The notes under the pieces are model-generated. The model saw only the letters and a list, made by a program, of their open reading frames with translations, made no database searches and was not told the origin of the DNA. A program made the position numbers and the translations under genes. A DNA stretch of 64,000 nt from Arthrobacter methylotrophus (GTDB taxonomy: Bacteria > Actinomycetota > Actinomycetes > Actinomycetales > Micrococcaceae): positions 992,001-1,056,000 of the forward strand of contig NZ_BAABED010000001.1 in the NCBI RefSeq assembly GCF_039539965.1, read 5' to 3'. This document shows positions 45,224 through 53,889 of the stretch, piece by piece (within the stretch, counting starts at the first letter, position 1; every line of letters begins with the position of its first letter).

Positions 45224-45699
45224 CAGATGTTTTCACGGAGAGGGAGCCGCAGGGGTGCCGCGGCTCAAATAGCGAAGATGGCCAATTGATGGTGATGGTC
45301 ATCGGTTACGTTGTGATCGCGCTCTTGCTGGCAACCGTCGTTGCCGCGGCTTCCGCTGTCTTCATCGAACACAAGAAGCTCCTCTCTGTGGCTGACGGAG
45401 CTTCAGTGGCGGCCGCGGACGGCTACTCGCTAGGCCAAGTAGACAGCGATGCCAAAAAGCCGTCGGCCGTCCTCAAGAGTGAGCGGGTACGCAACGTTAC
45501 CGAGTCGTTCCTTAGTCAAAACCACGCCTATTCACGGTTCGATCAACTTGCCATCGGAGGGGATACGGGAAGTCCGGACAATACCACCGCTGAAGTGGTG
45601 CTCATCGCCGTTGCCCATCCTCCCGTCGTCAGCTTTCTTCTGCCTGACGGCGTTCCGATCGAAGCGCGGTCGACGGCGCGTTCGCGACTGACGCGTTAA
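45220..45699 (+). CDS. TadG-like pilus-assembly protein
   Basis: A 159-residue protein from a GTG overlapping the preceding stop (GTGA). EDGQLMVMVIGYVVIALLLATVV is the N-terminal helix, with VFIEHKKLLSVADGASVAAADGY after it, as in TadG/Rv3660-cluster proteins. The exported domain is ~100 residues. It ends the Tad operon. Confidence 0.78.
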   Translation: MTDVFTEREPQGCRGSNSEDGQLMVMVIGYVVIALLLATVVAAASAVFIEHKKLLSVADGASVAAADGYSLGQVDSDAKKPSAVLKSERVRNVTESFLSQNHAYSRFDQLAIGGDTGSPDNTTAEVVLIAVAHPPVVSFLLPDGVPIEARSTARSRLTR

Positions 45700-45747
45700 T
45701 GCCAGCCGTCACATCCGGACACGCGCCATACCGGCCAACGGATGGCG

Positions 45748-45753
45748 TACTCT
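45748..45753 (+). promoter_or_regulatory. Possible -10 box (TACTCT) for prfB
   Basis: TACTCT ends 9 bases before the prfB ATG at 45763, implying a leader of at most a few bases. No ribosome site is visible. Confidence 0.4.
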
Positions 45754-45762
45754 GGAACAACC

Positions 45763-46878
45763 ATGGCTGAGATTGATTTTCCCGCAGAAATCCGCGCGCT
45801 TCGCTCCACTTACCGCTCCATCGAACAGGTTTCCGATGTCGAGAAGCTCAAGGAAGAGATCGAAGAACTGAGCGAGCAAGCTGGTGAGCCGAACCTTTGG
45901 GATGACCCGGCTTCTGCGCAGGTGATTACGTCAAAGTTATCCCACCGGCAGTCGGAACTTGAGCGTTTGAACAAGCTGACGGGCCGCATCGACGACCTCG
46001 AAGTCCTGGTCGAGCTCGGCCAGGACGAGGGGGATGACGCCTCCATGGTCGAGGCCGCCGCGGAACTCGACTCAATCCGCAATGCCCTCAAGGAACTTGA
46101 AGTGGTCACGCTGCTCTCAGGCGAATACGACGAACGCGAAGCCGTTGTCACGATTCGTGCTGGCGCCGGCGGGGTTGATGCTGCGGACTTTGCCGAGATG
46201 CTCATGCGCATGTACTTGCGCTGGGCGGAGCGCCACGGCTACCCGACCACCGTCATGGACACCTCGTACGCCGAAGAGGCGGGCCTCAAATCAGCTACTT
46301 TCGAGGTCAAGGCGCCCTACGCGTTCGGGACACTCAGCGTTGAAGCCGGTACCCACCGACTCGTCCGTATCAGTCCCTTTGACAACCAGGGCCGGCGGCA
46401 GACCTCCTTTGCTGCGGTTGAAGTTATTCCGCTCATTGAACAGACGGACTCGATCGACATCCCGGACAACGAGATCCGCGTCGATGTCTTCCGCTCTTCC
46501 GGTCCTGGCGGGCAGTCCGTCAACACGACGGACTCAGCTGTGCGGTTGACCCACATTCCGAGCGGGATTGTGGTGTCCATGCAGAACGAAAAGTCCCAGC
46601 TGCAGAATCGCGCAGCCGCGATGCGTGTGCTGCAGTCAAGGCTCCTCCTCCTGAAAAAAGAGCAAGAAGATGCCGAGAAGAAGGCTTTCGCCGGCGATGT
46701 GAAGGCATCATGGGGGGACCAGATGCGTTCCTACGTGCTCAATCCTTACCAAATGGTCAAGGACTTGCGCACTGAACACGAAGTGGGCAACACGTCGGCA
46801 GTGCTCGACGGCGACATCGACGACTTTATCGACGCCGGCATTCGCTGGCGCACCGGCAACCGCAACGCCGAAGACTAG
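45763..46878 (+). CDS. prfB: Peptide chain release factor 2
   Basis: A 371-residue class I release factor reading UGA and UAA. The ATG at 45763 ([10 protein letters not shown]) fits the family; the frame extends 7 codons further upstream without a ribosome site. It has the stop-recognition tripeptide SPF near residue 204 and the catalytic GGQ in [10 protein letters not shown] near 248. The coding frame is continuous, so there is no autoregulatory +1 frameshift site as in E. coli. It lies directly upstream of ftsE, a common actinobacterial order. Confidence 0.95.
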   Translation: MAEIDFPAEIRALRSTYRSIEQVSDVEKLKEEIEELSEQAGEPNLWDDPASAQVITSKLSHRQSELERLNKLTGRIDDLEVLVELGQDEGDDASMVEAAAELDSIRNALKELEVVTLLSGEYDEREAVVTIRAGAGGVDAADFAEMLMRMYLRWAERHGYPTTVMDTSYAEEAGLKSATFEVKAPYAFGTLSVEAGTHRLVRISPFDNQGRRQTSFAAVEVIPLIEQTDSIDIPDNEIRVDVFRSSGPGGQSVNTTDSAVRLTHIPSGIVVSMQNEKSQLQNRAAAMRVLQSRLLLLKKEQEDAEKKAFAGDVKASWGDQMRSYVLNPYQMVKDLRTEHEVGNTSAVLDGDIDDFIDAGIRWRTGNRNAED

Positions 46879-46908
46879 CGGTGCCCGCCTGATTGGGCGA
46901 CACACCGC
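46878..46908 (+). terminator. Hairpin after prfB
   Basis: GCGGTG pairs with CACCGC outside an inner GCCC/GGGC stem, starting at the prfB stop. There is no T-run, so function is uncertain. Confidence 0.4.
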
Positions 46909-46940
46909 GCCAAGCCCGCGATTCCATCATGGAGCGTGCG

Positions 46941-46946
46941 TATAGT
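46941..46946 (+). promoter_or_regulatory. -10 box (TATAGT) for ftsE
   Basis: TATAGT lies 95 bases before the ftsE ATG in the 163-base gap after prfB, implying a leader of about 88 bases. Confidence 0.4.
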
Positions 46947-47041
46947 CGAAGAGCTGGCGCTCAACTTCCCCCATCGAAAGCCCGTGCGCTGGCGGTTGGA
47001 CTGGCCGAAATGTGGCATGTCCGGCGGGGTTCTGAAGAGTC

Positions 47042-47806
47042 ATGATCCGATTTGAGAATGTCACCAAGGTCTACGACCCCAATGCCCGTCCGGCGCTGGA
47101 TGCTGTCACCCTTGAGATTGACCGTGGAGAATTCACTTTCCTTGTCGGGGCCTCCGGCTCTGGCAAGTCGACGTTTCTACGACTCATTCTTAAGGAAGAC
47201 CGGGCAACCGCCGGTTCCGTTTACGTCGCCGGCCAGAACGTAGCCAACATTTCAAGCTGGCGCGTCCCCAAGCTTCGCCGCGGCATCGGGGTCGTCTTCC
47301 AGGACTTCCGGTTGCTGCCCCAGAAGAACGTCTTCGCCAATGTGGCATTCGCCATGCAAGTGATCGGCAAGAGCCGAAGCATTATCCGGGAGACCGTTCC
47401 GGAAGTGTTGAAGACTGTTGGCCTTGAAGGCAAGGAACGCCGCATGCCCCACGAGCTCTCCGGCGGTGAACAACAGCGAGTCGCCATAGCGCGCGCCGTC
47501 GTCAACCGACCCGGCATCCTGCTGGCGGACGAGCCTACCGGAAACCTGGACCCCATCACCTCCATGGGCATCATGGGCGTACTCGACAAGATCAACCAGA
47601 ACGGTACCACCGTGGTCATGGCCACCCATGACGACGACATTGTGAACGAGATGCGTAAACGGGTGGTGGAACTGCGGAACGGTGTGGTGGTCCGCGACGA
47701 AGCGAAGGCGCTGTACACATCGATGATTCCGGTGGTGGGGGAGTCCCGGCGTCTCAAGGATGCCAGCGGCGCCGAACTCGACCGTGCCCAGGGGGTTCAG
47801 CAGTGA
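47042..47806 (+). CDS. ftsE: Cell division ATP-binding protein FtsE
   Basis: A 254-residue ABC ATPase that, with FtsX, couples cytoplasmic division signals to peptidoglycan hydrolases. Walker A GASGSGKS near 36, [14 protein letters not shown] near 139, Walker [13 protein letters not shown], and MATHDDDIV. The C-terminal ~25 residues are an extra tail. GTGA overlap with ftsX. Confidence 0.95.
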   Translation: MIRFENVTKVYDPNARPALDAVTLEIDRGEFTFLVGASGSGKSTFLRLILKEDRATAGSVYVAGQNVANISSWRVPKLRRGIGVVFQDFRLLPQKNVFANVAFAMQVIGKSRSIIRETVPEVLKTVGLEGKERRMPHELSGGEQQRVAIARAVVNRPGILLADEPTGNLDPITSMGIMGVLDKINQNGTTVVMATHDDDIVNEMRKRVVELRNGVVVRDEAKALYTSMIPVVGESRRLKDASGAELDRAQGVQQ

Positions 47807-48717
47807 GGCTCGCGTTTATTCTGGGGGAGATCGGCAGCGGTCTGCGCCGAAATCTGTCCATGGTGATTTCTGTCGTCCTGGTGACCTTCGTGTCCCTCAC
47901 CTTTGTTGGCGCGGCCGGCATGCTGCAGATGCAGATCAACCAGATGAAGGGCTACTGGTATGACAAAGTCCAGGTTGCCATCTTCCTCTGCAATGACTCC
48001 TCGACGGCGACTGGATGTGCTTCGGGTGCGGTGACCAAGGAGCAGCAGGACAACTTGGCCAAGTTGCTCGAATCCCCCGCGGTGAAGCAATACATCAGTG
48101 ACTACCAGTTCGAATCGCAGGCCGATGCGTTCAAACACTTCAAGGAACAGTTCTCCAATTCCCCGATTGTTGACTCGGTAACCCAGGATCAGCTTCCTTC
48201 GTCGTTTCGGATCAACATGAAGGACCCCCAGAAGTACCAGATCATCAGCGAGACGTTCTCTTCCCAAGCCGGCGTGGAGACAGTGAGTGATCAGCGTCAG
48301 GTTTTGGAGCGGATCTTTGAGTGGATGAATGGCGCATCGGTGGCGGCAATGGTGGTTGCCGGGGTCATGATTTTCTGTGCTGTCCTGCTCATCACTACAA
48401 CTATCAGACTTTCTGCTTTCAGCAGGCGACGGGAAACCGGCATCATGCGGCTGGTGGGAGCATCCAAGACCGTGATCCAACTGCCGTTCATTCTTGAAGG
48501 GGTTATCGCCGCCGTCGTGGGGGCCGTCCTGGCTTCCGGCACACTGTGGCTCGTGGCCCAGTTCTGGCTCAATGGAGATTTGTCGAAACAGTTCCTGAAC
48601 ACTCCGTTTATTTCCTCGACCCAGGTACTGGTGATAGCGCCTGTCCTGATAGCGTTGGGCGGCGGCTTGGCCGGGATTTCTTCCCTCCTGACCCTTCGCC
48701 GATATCTCAAGGTGTAG
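47803..48717 (+). CDS. ftsX: Cell division membrane protein FtsX
   Basis: A 304-residue FtsX with the first helix near 22-45, an extracytoplasmic domain (about 50-170, with a cysteine pair near 58 and 67) and three C-terminal helices ([20 protein letters not shown] and others). The extracytoplasmic domain is where FtsX activates hydrolases such as RipC or PcsB. The M23 peptidase gene two bases downstream is the probable partner. Confidence 0.94.
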   Translation: MRLAFILGEIGSGLRRNLSMVISVVLVTFVSLTFVGAAGMLQMQINQMKGYWYDKVQVAIFLCNDSSTATGCASGAVTKEQQDNLAKLLESPAVKQYISDYQFESQADAFKHFKEQFSNSPIVDSVTQDQLPSSFRINMKDPQKYQIISETFSSQAGVETVSDQRQVLERIFEWMNGASVAAMVVAGVMIFCAVLLITTTIRLSAFSRRRETGIMRLVGASKTVIQLPFILEGVIAAVVGAVLASGTLWLVAQFWLNGDLSKQFLNTPFISSTQVLVIAPVLIALGGGLAGISSLLTLRRYLKV

Positions 48718-48719
48718 CC

Positions 48720-50144
48720 ATGAAAAGCAATGATCGCGAGCGAACAGGACAGCTGATGAATCGGAAAGAGAAGGCTGTCCTGCAGCTGCGCATGGCCAGC
48801 AGCCGCGCAAAGATTGCCGGGTCTGTGCTGATCATCGCGCTGGCCGCGAGTCTTGGCACCGCTCCCGTGGCACGCGCGGACAACCTCGATGACCAGCAGG
48901 CAGCCCTCAACGCTGAGTCGGCTCGAGTACAACAGTCGCTGGAATTCGTCGATGCCAACATCGCTAAGGCGGCTGGCGACCTCGTGGTCTACCAAGGCAG
49001 GCTCCCAGGGGCGCAACAGGCACTTCTCGAAGCCCAGGGCAGGGTTGCTTCCGCGGTCAAGGAAGCTGATGCCCTCGCGGCCCGAGTGGATCTTGCCCAG
49101 CAGAGCAAGGCCCAGATCACGGCCCAGCTGGAAAACGACAAGCAAAAGATCACTGACACCAAGAAGCTCATCGGGCAGATCGCGGCCCAAGCCTATAAAT
49201 CCGGAGGCGTTCCCACAAACGTCGCTTTGCTTTTTGGATCGAACGACGGCGGCAATCTCACGGAAACCATGGACCTCGCCAATCAGGCGATGCGCAGCCA
49301 GAACGCCACGATGACCAAGTTGACCCAGCAGAGTGCCACCAACGTGAACTCCCAGGCCCGGCTTGACGCCGTCGAACAGGAAATCCGCGATCTCAAGGCA
49401 AAAGCGGATGCGGCACTCGAGCGTGAAAAGGCCGCCCGCGATGATGCTGCCGCCAAGAAGGACGAGGTGGACAAGCTGATCGCCGACACCACCCGTCTCA
49501 ACAGCCAACTTCAGGCAGCCAAACCCGGGATCCAAGCCCAGATCCAACAAGTCAAGGCGATGCAGGATGCCGTCGCCGCGGAAATCTCGGACCGCGACCG
49601 TAAGCTGCGTGAAGCATGGTTGGCCGAACAGCAGCGAGTGGCCGCGGCCGCGGCGGCCGCCGCCCAGGCCCAGGGCCAGGCTCCGCAGCCCTTTGTCCCG
49701 CCCGCGAGCAATCCGCGCGGGAACTTCGGGTTGATCCACCCGGTACCGGCGAGCATCCCCATCACTTCGGGTTTCGGTTGGCGCGCGACGCCGCCTGGAA
49801 CCATCGATTTTTACGGCCAGGGCGGCTATATGCACACTGGTATCGACTTCGGTGCCCCCTGCGGCACTCCTGTGTACGCGGCCGCAGCCGGCACCGTCTT
49901 TTCAGCGGGTTGGGGTAACGACGGCGGTGGCAACCGGGTCAAGATATCGCATGGCGTCATCAACGGAGATTCCTTGACCACGGTCTATTACCACAACACC
50001 AGCGTGGTGGTTTCTTCCGGACAGCAGGTGAGCCAAGGTCAGCTCATTGCCTACTCAGGCACTACCGGCAACTCCACCGGTTGCCACGTCCATTTTGAAA
50101 CCTGGGTGAATGGTCAGGCTGTTGACCCGATGAACCTGCTGTAG
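48720..50144 (+). CDS. M23 (LytM) peptidase with coiled coil, FtsEX partner
   Basis: A 474-residue envelope protein; the ATG at 48720 has AAGGTG upstream (a second ATG at 48756 is possible). A signal/anchor helix (IAGSVLIIALAASLGTAPVARA) precedes a long coiled coil (about 58-300). An Ala/Gln/Pro-rich linker follows, then a C-terminal LytM domain (about 340-474). Its zinc site includes HTGIDF and the HVHFE pair. The plan matches EnvC/PcsB-type FtsEX-controlled hydrolases. The intact zinc ligands suggest it is itself active, unlike EnvC. Confidence 0.92.
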   Translation: MKSNDRERTGQLMNRKEKAVLQLRMASSRAKIAGSVLIIALAASLGTAPVARADNLDDQQAALNAESARVQQSLEFVDANIAKAAGDLVVYQGRLPGAQQALLEAQGRVASAVKEADALAARVDLAQQSKAQITAQLENDKQKITDTKKLIGQIAAQAYKSGGVPTNVALLFGSNDGGNLTETMDLANQAMRSQNATMTKLTQQSATNVNSQARLDAVEQEIRDLKAKADAALEREKAARDDAAAKKDEVDKLIADTTRLNSQLQAAKPGIQAQIQQVKAMQDAVAAEISDRDRKLREAWLAEQQRVAAAAAAAAQAQGQAPQPFVPPASNPRGNFGLIHPVPASIPITSGFGWRATPPGTIDFYGQGGYMHTGIDFGAPCGTPVYAAAAGTVFSAGWGNDGGGNRVKISHGVINGDSLTTVYYHNTSVVVSSGQQVSQGQLIAYSGTTGNSTGCHVHFETWVNGQAVDPMNLL

Positions 50145-50169
50145 CACACGCGACCGGGTTCTGCTGGCG

Positions 50170-50175
50170 TAGACT
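50170..50175 (+). promoter_or_regulatory. -10 box (TAGACT) for smpB
   Basis: TAGACT lies 33 bases before the smpB GTG, which has its own AAGGAG, so this message has a short leader. Confidence 0.4.
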
Positions 50176-50208
50176 AGTGTGATTCTTCGACAACCAAGGA
50201 GTTCTACC

Positions 50209-50679
50209 GTGCCCAAGGAAAGTGGCCGTAAGGTAGTGGCCACCAATCGCAAGGCTCGGCATGACTACCACATATTGGATACCTATGAGGCAGGCATCGC
50301 CCTCATGGGGACCGAAGTGAAGTCCCTGCGTGAGGGCCATGCCTCCATGGTCGATGGCTTCTGCACCTTCTACAACGACGAGTTGTGGATGGAGGGTATC
50401 CACATCCCCGAGTACAACCAGGGGAGCTGGACCAACCACGCCGCCCGCCGCCGTCGGAAGCTGTTGCTTCACCGCGAAGAACTCAACAAGATCTCCGGCA
50501 AGATCCGCGAGACCGGGCTGACGGTAGTGCCGCTCCAGCTTTACTTCCTGGATGGACGCGCCAAAGTGGAGATTGCCCTTGCCCGAGGCAAGAAGGACTA
50601 CGACAAGCGGCAGACACTGCGCGAGCAGCAGGACAAGCGCGAATCATTGCGCGAACTGCGCGAGCGCAACCGTCGCTAG
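50209..50679 (+). CDS. smpB: SsrA-binding protein SmpB
   Basis: A 156-residue tmRNA partner for ribosome rescue. The GTG at 50209 has AAGGAG 7 bases upstream. Family motifs: [58 protein letters not shown] and the basic C-terminal tail [18 protein letters not shown]. It is followed 144 bases later by its RNA partner ssrA. Confidence 0.96.
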   Translation: MPKESGRKVVATNRKARHDYHILDTYEAGIALMGTEVKSLREGHASMVDGFCTFYNDELWMEGIHIPEYNQGSWTNHAARRRRKLLLHREELNKISGKIRETGLTVVPLQLYFLDGRAKVEIALARGKKDYDKRQTLREQQDKRESLRELRERNRR

Positions 50680-50743
50680 TTCGCTAAGGATCGGTGGGAG
50701 ACGGCTGAGGCGTGTCCCGGAATGTTCCGGCGCTGCAGTGCGT

Positions 50744-50749
50744 TATGAT
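50744..50749 (+). promoter_or_regulatory. Possible -10 box (TATGAT) for ssrA
   Basis: TATGAT lies 75 bases before the mature tmRNA 5' end, consistent with a longer precursor that is trimmed. Confidence 0.4.
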
Positions 50750-50823
50750 GATTAACCCGGCAGGAATCAACACGTGGCCGCTCATGAGCGATCGCAGTCC
50801 TGCAGGGATTGATAACAAAATAC

Positions 50824-51190
50824 GGGGATGATCGGTTTCGACGATGTTAGTCGCGACAGGTGAAGCGGGCCGAGGATGCAGAATTATCTCGTAAACGCTG
50901 TCTGCAAACCAATAAGTGCCAATTCAAAACGCACTGACTTCGCTCTTGCTGCCTAAGCAGTAAGACAGTCCGTCAGCCCGAGGTTGCTATTGCCCCGGAT
51001 CCTGGCGTCATTTAGATAGCCACTGCTGCTTGCCTCCGTCATCGGGGCAAACGGGACTCTTAGATGACTGGGCCCGGATCAGCTACTTGTTCGCAGGATA
51101 GCTGGGGCCGAGAAAATCCGACGCGAACTGCGCCCGGAGAAGCCCTGACAACACGACATCGGACGGGGGTTCAATTCCCCCCATCTCCAC
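50824..51190 (+). ncRNA. ssrA: Transfer-messenger RNA (tmRNA)
   Basis: About 367 bases. The 5' end GGGGATGATCGGTTTCGAC and the 3' end GGGGGTTCAATTCCCCCCATCTCC form the tRNA-like acceptor and T arm. The tag frame at 50918-50956 encodes ANSKRTDFALAA then TAA. The tag type is seen in Arthrobacter relatives. The 3' CCA is not fully encoded. It rescues stalled ribosomes with SmpB. Confidence 0.96.
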
Positions 51191-51240
51191 TTTTGTGATG
51201 AGTCGAGACATCCTTCACGGATGGGTCGGGTCATCGGTTA

Positions 51241-51275
51241 CACCCCCGGTCTTCGGACCGGGGGTGTTTTTCTTT
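51241..51275 (+). terminator. Intrinsic terminator downstream of ssrA
   Basis: CACCCCCGGTC (51241-51251) and GACCGGGGGTG (51256-51266) form an 11-bp stem with a TTCG tetraloop, followed by TTTTTCTTT. Confidence 0.9.
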
Positions 51276-51328
51276 GTAGGGGTCGCTCGTCCCGGACGAA
51301 GGTTCTCTGTTCGATTTTTCGGGCGCTC

Positions 51329-51532
51329 TCAGTAGTTCGGACTCCGAGCTGCGGGTTCGTCTTCCGCACGGTCGTCGCCGTTCGGGGGGTTCTTGAGGTC
51401 GCGTTCAGGACGTTTGATAGCGCGTTTGCGATCATCCTGTGTGCGTCGCTGGTGTCCGAAGACCATCACGCCTGCTAACAGTGCCGCTCCCACAAGCACC
51501 ATCACGACCCATATCCATTGTTGCCCATCCAC
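51329..51532 (-). CDS. Putative small single-helix membrane protein
   Basis: A 67-residue protein from a GTG preceded by GGGGG. A short N-terminus and one strong membrane helix (WIWVVMVLVGAALLAGVMVFG) are followed by a 40-residue highly charged tail (HQRRTQDDRKRAIKRPERD...). The plan is plausible for a real small protein, but I do not recognise a family. It lies between the ssrA terminator and the pseudogene scar. Confidence 0.5.
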   Translation of the reverse strand: MDGQQWIWVVMVLVGAALLAGVMVFGHQRRTQDDRKRAIKRPERDLKNPPNGDDRAEDEPAARSPNY

Positions 51533-51875
51533 GTTGGGCCCCCAATCTCAGCTTGTCGGCGGGTCCCGCATTGTGCTGCCAAAGGCGGTGCTCCCTCGGT
51601 CTGGGCCGGGAGGACATGCCTAGTACGGAGTCAGTCCTTCTCCTGATGGGTTGCGTAGGCGATGTGCCGATCCCGGCTTGTGAAATGTGGGTAGTCCATT
51701 CGCTAAGCCTCCTTGCATGGTTCGTGACTGTGGCCCCTCGCCAGTCTGAGCCCAGTCTCGGCAATTCGCCCATCTGTCTTGGGATGGGTGCTGTCCCACA
51801 CAGTAGAGCCGCGGGCACTCACTGTCGCGAGTGGTACCTACTTGTGGACGCGGCCGGTGCCGTTGGGTGTGCCTG
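51533..51875. other. Region with no convincing gene beside ssrA
   Basis: About 340 bases where the open frames do not look like proteins. With the adjacent hydrolase fragment it looks like decayed DNA between the conserved ssrA region and the catabolic operon. Confidence 0.5.
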
Positions 51876-52280
51876 TTAACCAGTCACTCGGGCACCCCCG
51901 TCCTCCGACAACAGAGCTGTTCGAACGTGGATGGCAATCCCGTTTGCGCCAGACTCAGGGGAGCGCAGGCCGTCACATCCGAAGTACCAGGACCGCTCTC
52001 CCGCCGGGCTCGGGAGTTCTTGGCAGCCGCGCCACTGGTTCTCGCCCATGACGTAAAGCAGCACCGAAGGGACTCGGCGCAGGTGCTCCGGCCGGTTCTT
52101 GAGGACGGCGTCGAACCAGTCGATGTGGAGCCGCGACAAGTCTCCCAAGCCGTTCATCACCCCCGACGCCGCGGCGATCCCGAAGTTGATGTTCGGGGAA
52201 TCGCCGGTGAAGTTCGTGTGGGTCCACGGGCCGACAAACAAGCGGGGTGCGGGGCCGCCCTGCGACCGGCAACCGATGCC
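51876..52280 (-). pseudogene. Fragment of a CocE/NonD-family hydrolase
   Basis: About 134 codons that continue in frame directly after the TAA of the CoA-ligase gene. They read GGPAPRLFVGPWTHTNF, then LSRLHIDWFDAVLKN and LLYVMGENQWR. GPWTH, WFD..LK and VMGE..WR are landmarks of the middle of CocE/NonD X-Pro-dipeptidase-like hydrolases (usually ~550-600 residues). The first ~300 residues and the C-terminal domain are missing, and no own start is present. This is a remnant of a deleted gene. Confidence 0.75.
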
Positions 52281-53849
52281 TTACGAAACGGCGCTCGCCC
52301 GGAGCTCGCTCTTGCGGATCTTTCCGCTGGCAGTTCGCGGTATGTGGTCCACGAACACCACGGTTTTCGGGATTTTGTAGCGAGCCAATCTACCGGCCAG
52401 GTGCTCCTTGAGTTCGTCCTCTGTCAAGAAGGCACCCTCGCGGAGCATCACCACAGCGCGCGGCACCTCTCCCCACTTGGCATCCGGCACGCCGATGACT
52501 GCCACGCTGCCCACGGAATCCAGTTCACTGATGGCCTGTTCCACCTCGGCAGGGTAGATGTTCTCGCCTCCCGAAATGATCATGTCCTTGAGCCTGTCCG
52601 AGACAAAGACGAATCCATCAGCGTCCTTGTAGCCTAGGTCTCCGGACTTGAACCAGCCGCCGTCTTCGTATGATTCAGCCGTTGCCGAGGGCCGCTTCCA
52701 GTATTCGTGAATGACGTTGGGGCCCTTGATCTGGATTTCCCCGACCGCGCCCTGCGCAGCGCGTCCTCCCGCGACGTCGGCGATCCGGACATCGGTGAAG
52801 AAGTGCGGGAGCCCGGAAGAACCTGCTTTGTCCCGGGACCTGGCGGCGGGCAGCGTGGTTGCGCCCGGCGCGGTCTCGGTCATTCCGTAGCCGTTCGAGA
52901 AGCGGAGGCCGCGCGCCTCGTACGCTTCCAGGACGCGCATCGGAACGGCCGATCCGCCGCAGGTCAGCTTATTGAGGGAGCTAAGGTCCGACGTTGCCCA
53001 AGCCGGATGCTCGCAGAGCATCTGGTAGGTGGTGGGAACCCCGCTGATGGTGGTGGCCCGGTGCCTTTCGACGAGCTCCAAGATGCGTTGGGGATCGAAC
53101 CTCGACTCGAGGACCACGGTCCCGCCCTTGAGGAGCGTTGGCAGCACTCCCATGTCGAGCGAGGCGACGTGGAACATCGGGGAGATCATGAGGGCCACGT
53201 CGGCGGAGGAGAAATCGAAATCGACGATCACGTTGATGCAGTTCCAGGTGATGTTGCCGTGGGTCAGTAGCGCGCCCTTGGGGCGTCCCGTGGTTCCGGA
53301 CGTGTAGAGGATCATGGCCCCATCATCGAGCCTCACCTCTTCGTCCAGATGGAGGGGAGCCCCCGAGGCGACAACGGCCTCATAGTCTTCGGCCGCCGTC
53401 GGGCCTTCACGTACCTCATCACCCAAAGGAGCGCCGCCGTCGCCTGGGAAGGAATCGCCGACGACGACGCGCCGGGTCACTTGGGTGCCCTCTGCGCCGC
53501 TGGCCGCAAGGCCGCTGAGGCTTGCGGAGTGGATCAGCGCGACGGCACCGCTGTCCTCAAGTTGGAAGGCGATCTCCCGCGGCGCCAACCGAGTATTGAG
53601 CGGTACGAAGATAGCCCCAAGCTGCCCGCAAGCAAAAAGCGTTTCCAGGAAGGCGGGATCGTTTTCGCCGAGATAGGCCACCCTGTCGCCCTTGGCAACG
53701 CCCCCGGCACGGAGGGCGTTCGCGAGCCTGTCCGTTCGTTCGGAAAATTCCTCGTAACTGATGTGGCGGTCTCCGGAGACCAACGCGATCTTGCTTCCGG
53801 ACTTCGGGCGGCGACGCTGCAACCACGAACCGATGCCAAAATTCTCCAT
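52281..53849 (-). CDS. Acyl-CoA synthetase (AMP-binding)
   Basis: A 522-residue ANL-superfamily ligase that activates a carboxylic acid to its CoA thioester through an acyl-AMP. The P-loop motif is ILYTSGTTGRPKGALLTHGN near 185. FSNGYGMTE, GWFKSGDLGYKDADGF, the hinge DRLKDMIISGGENIYP and the catalytic lysine in PRTASGKIRKSEL are all present. Substrate class (fatty or aromatic) is not clear by eye. It is the last intact gene of a reverse operon with an MHS transporter and CoA-ester enzymes. Confidence 0.9.
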   Translation of the reverse strand: MENFGIGSWLQRRRPKSGSKIALVSGDRHISYEEFSERTDRLANALRAGGVAKGDRVAYLGENDPAFLETLFACGQLGAIFVPLNTRLAPREIAFQLEDSGAVALIHSASLSGLAASGAEGTQVTRRVVVGDSFPGDGGAPLGDEVREGPTAAEDYEAVVASGAPLHLDEEVRLDDGAMILYTSGTTGRPKGALLTHGNITWNCINVIVDFDFSSADVALMISPMFHVASLDMGVLPTLLKGGTVVLESRFDPQRILELVERHRATTISGVPTTYQMLCEHPAWATSDLSSLNKLTCGGSAVPMRVLEAYEARGLRFSNGYGMTETAPGATTLPAARSRDKAGSSGLPHFFTDVRIADVAGGRAAQGAVGEIQIKGPNVIHEYWKRPSATAESYEDGGWFKSGDLGYKDADGFVFVSDRLKDMIISGGENIYPAEVEQAISELDSVGSVAVIGVPDAKWGEVPRAVVMLREGAFLTEDELKEHLAGRLARYKIPKTVVFVDHIPRTASGKIRKSELRASAVS

Positions 53850-53889
53850 GACGGTCCTTTCTTCTTTCCAAGCTAAACCTTTTCCGGGC

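Noticed and set aside
45763..46878. Programmed +1 frameshift in prfB
   Set aside because: The coding frame is continuous from MAEIDFP to the stop, with no internal TGA, so the E. coli-type autoregulation is absent.
51439..51879. 146-codon plus-strand open frame beside ssrA
   Set aside because: Composition and sequence do not look like a protein and there is no ribosome site.
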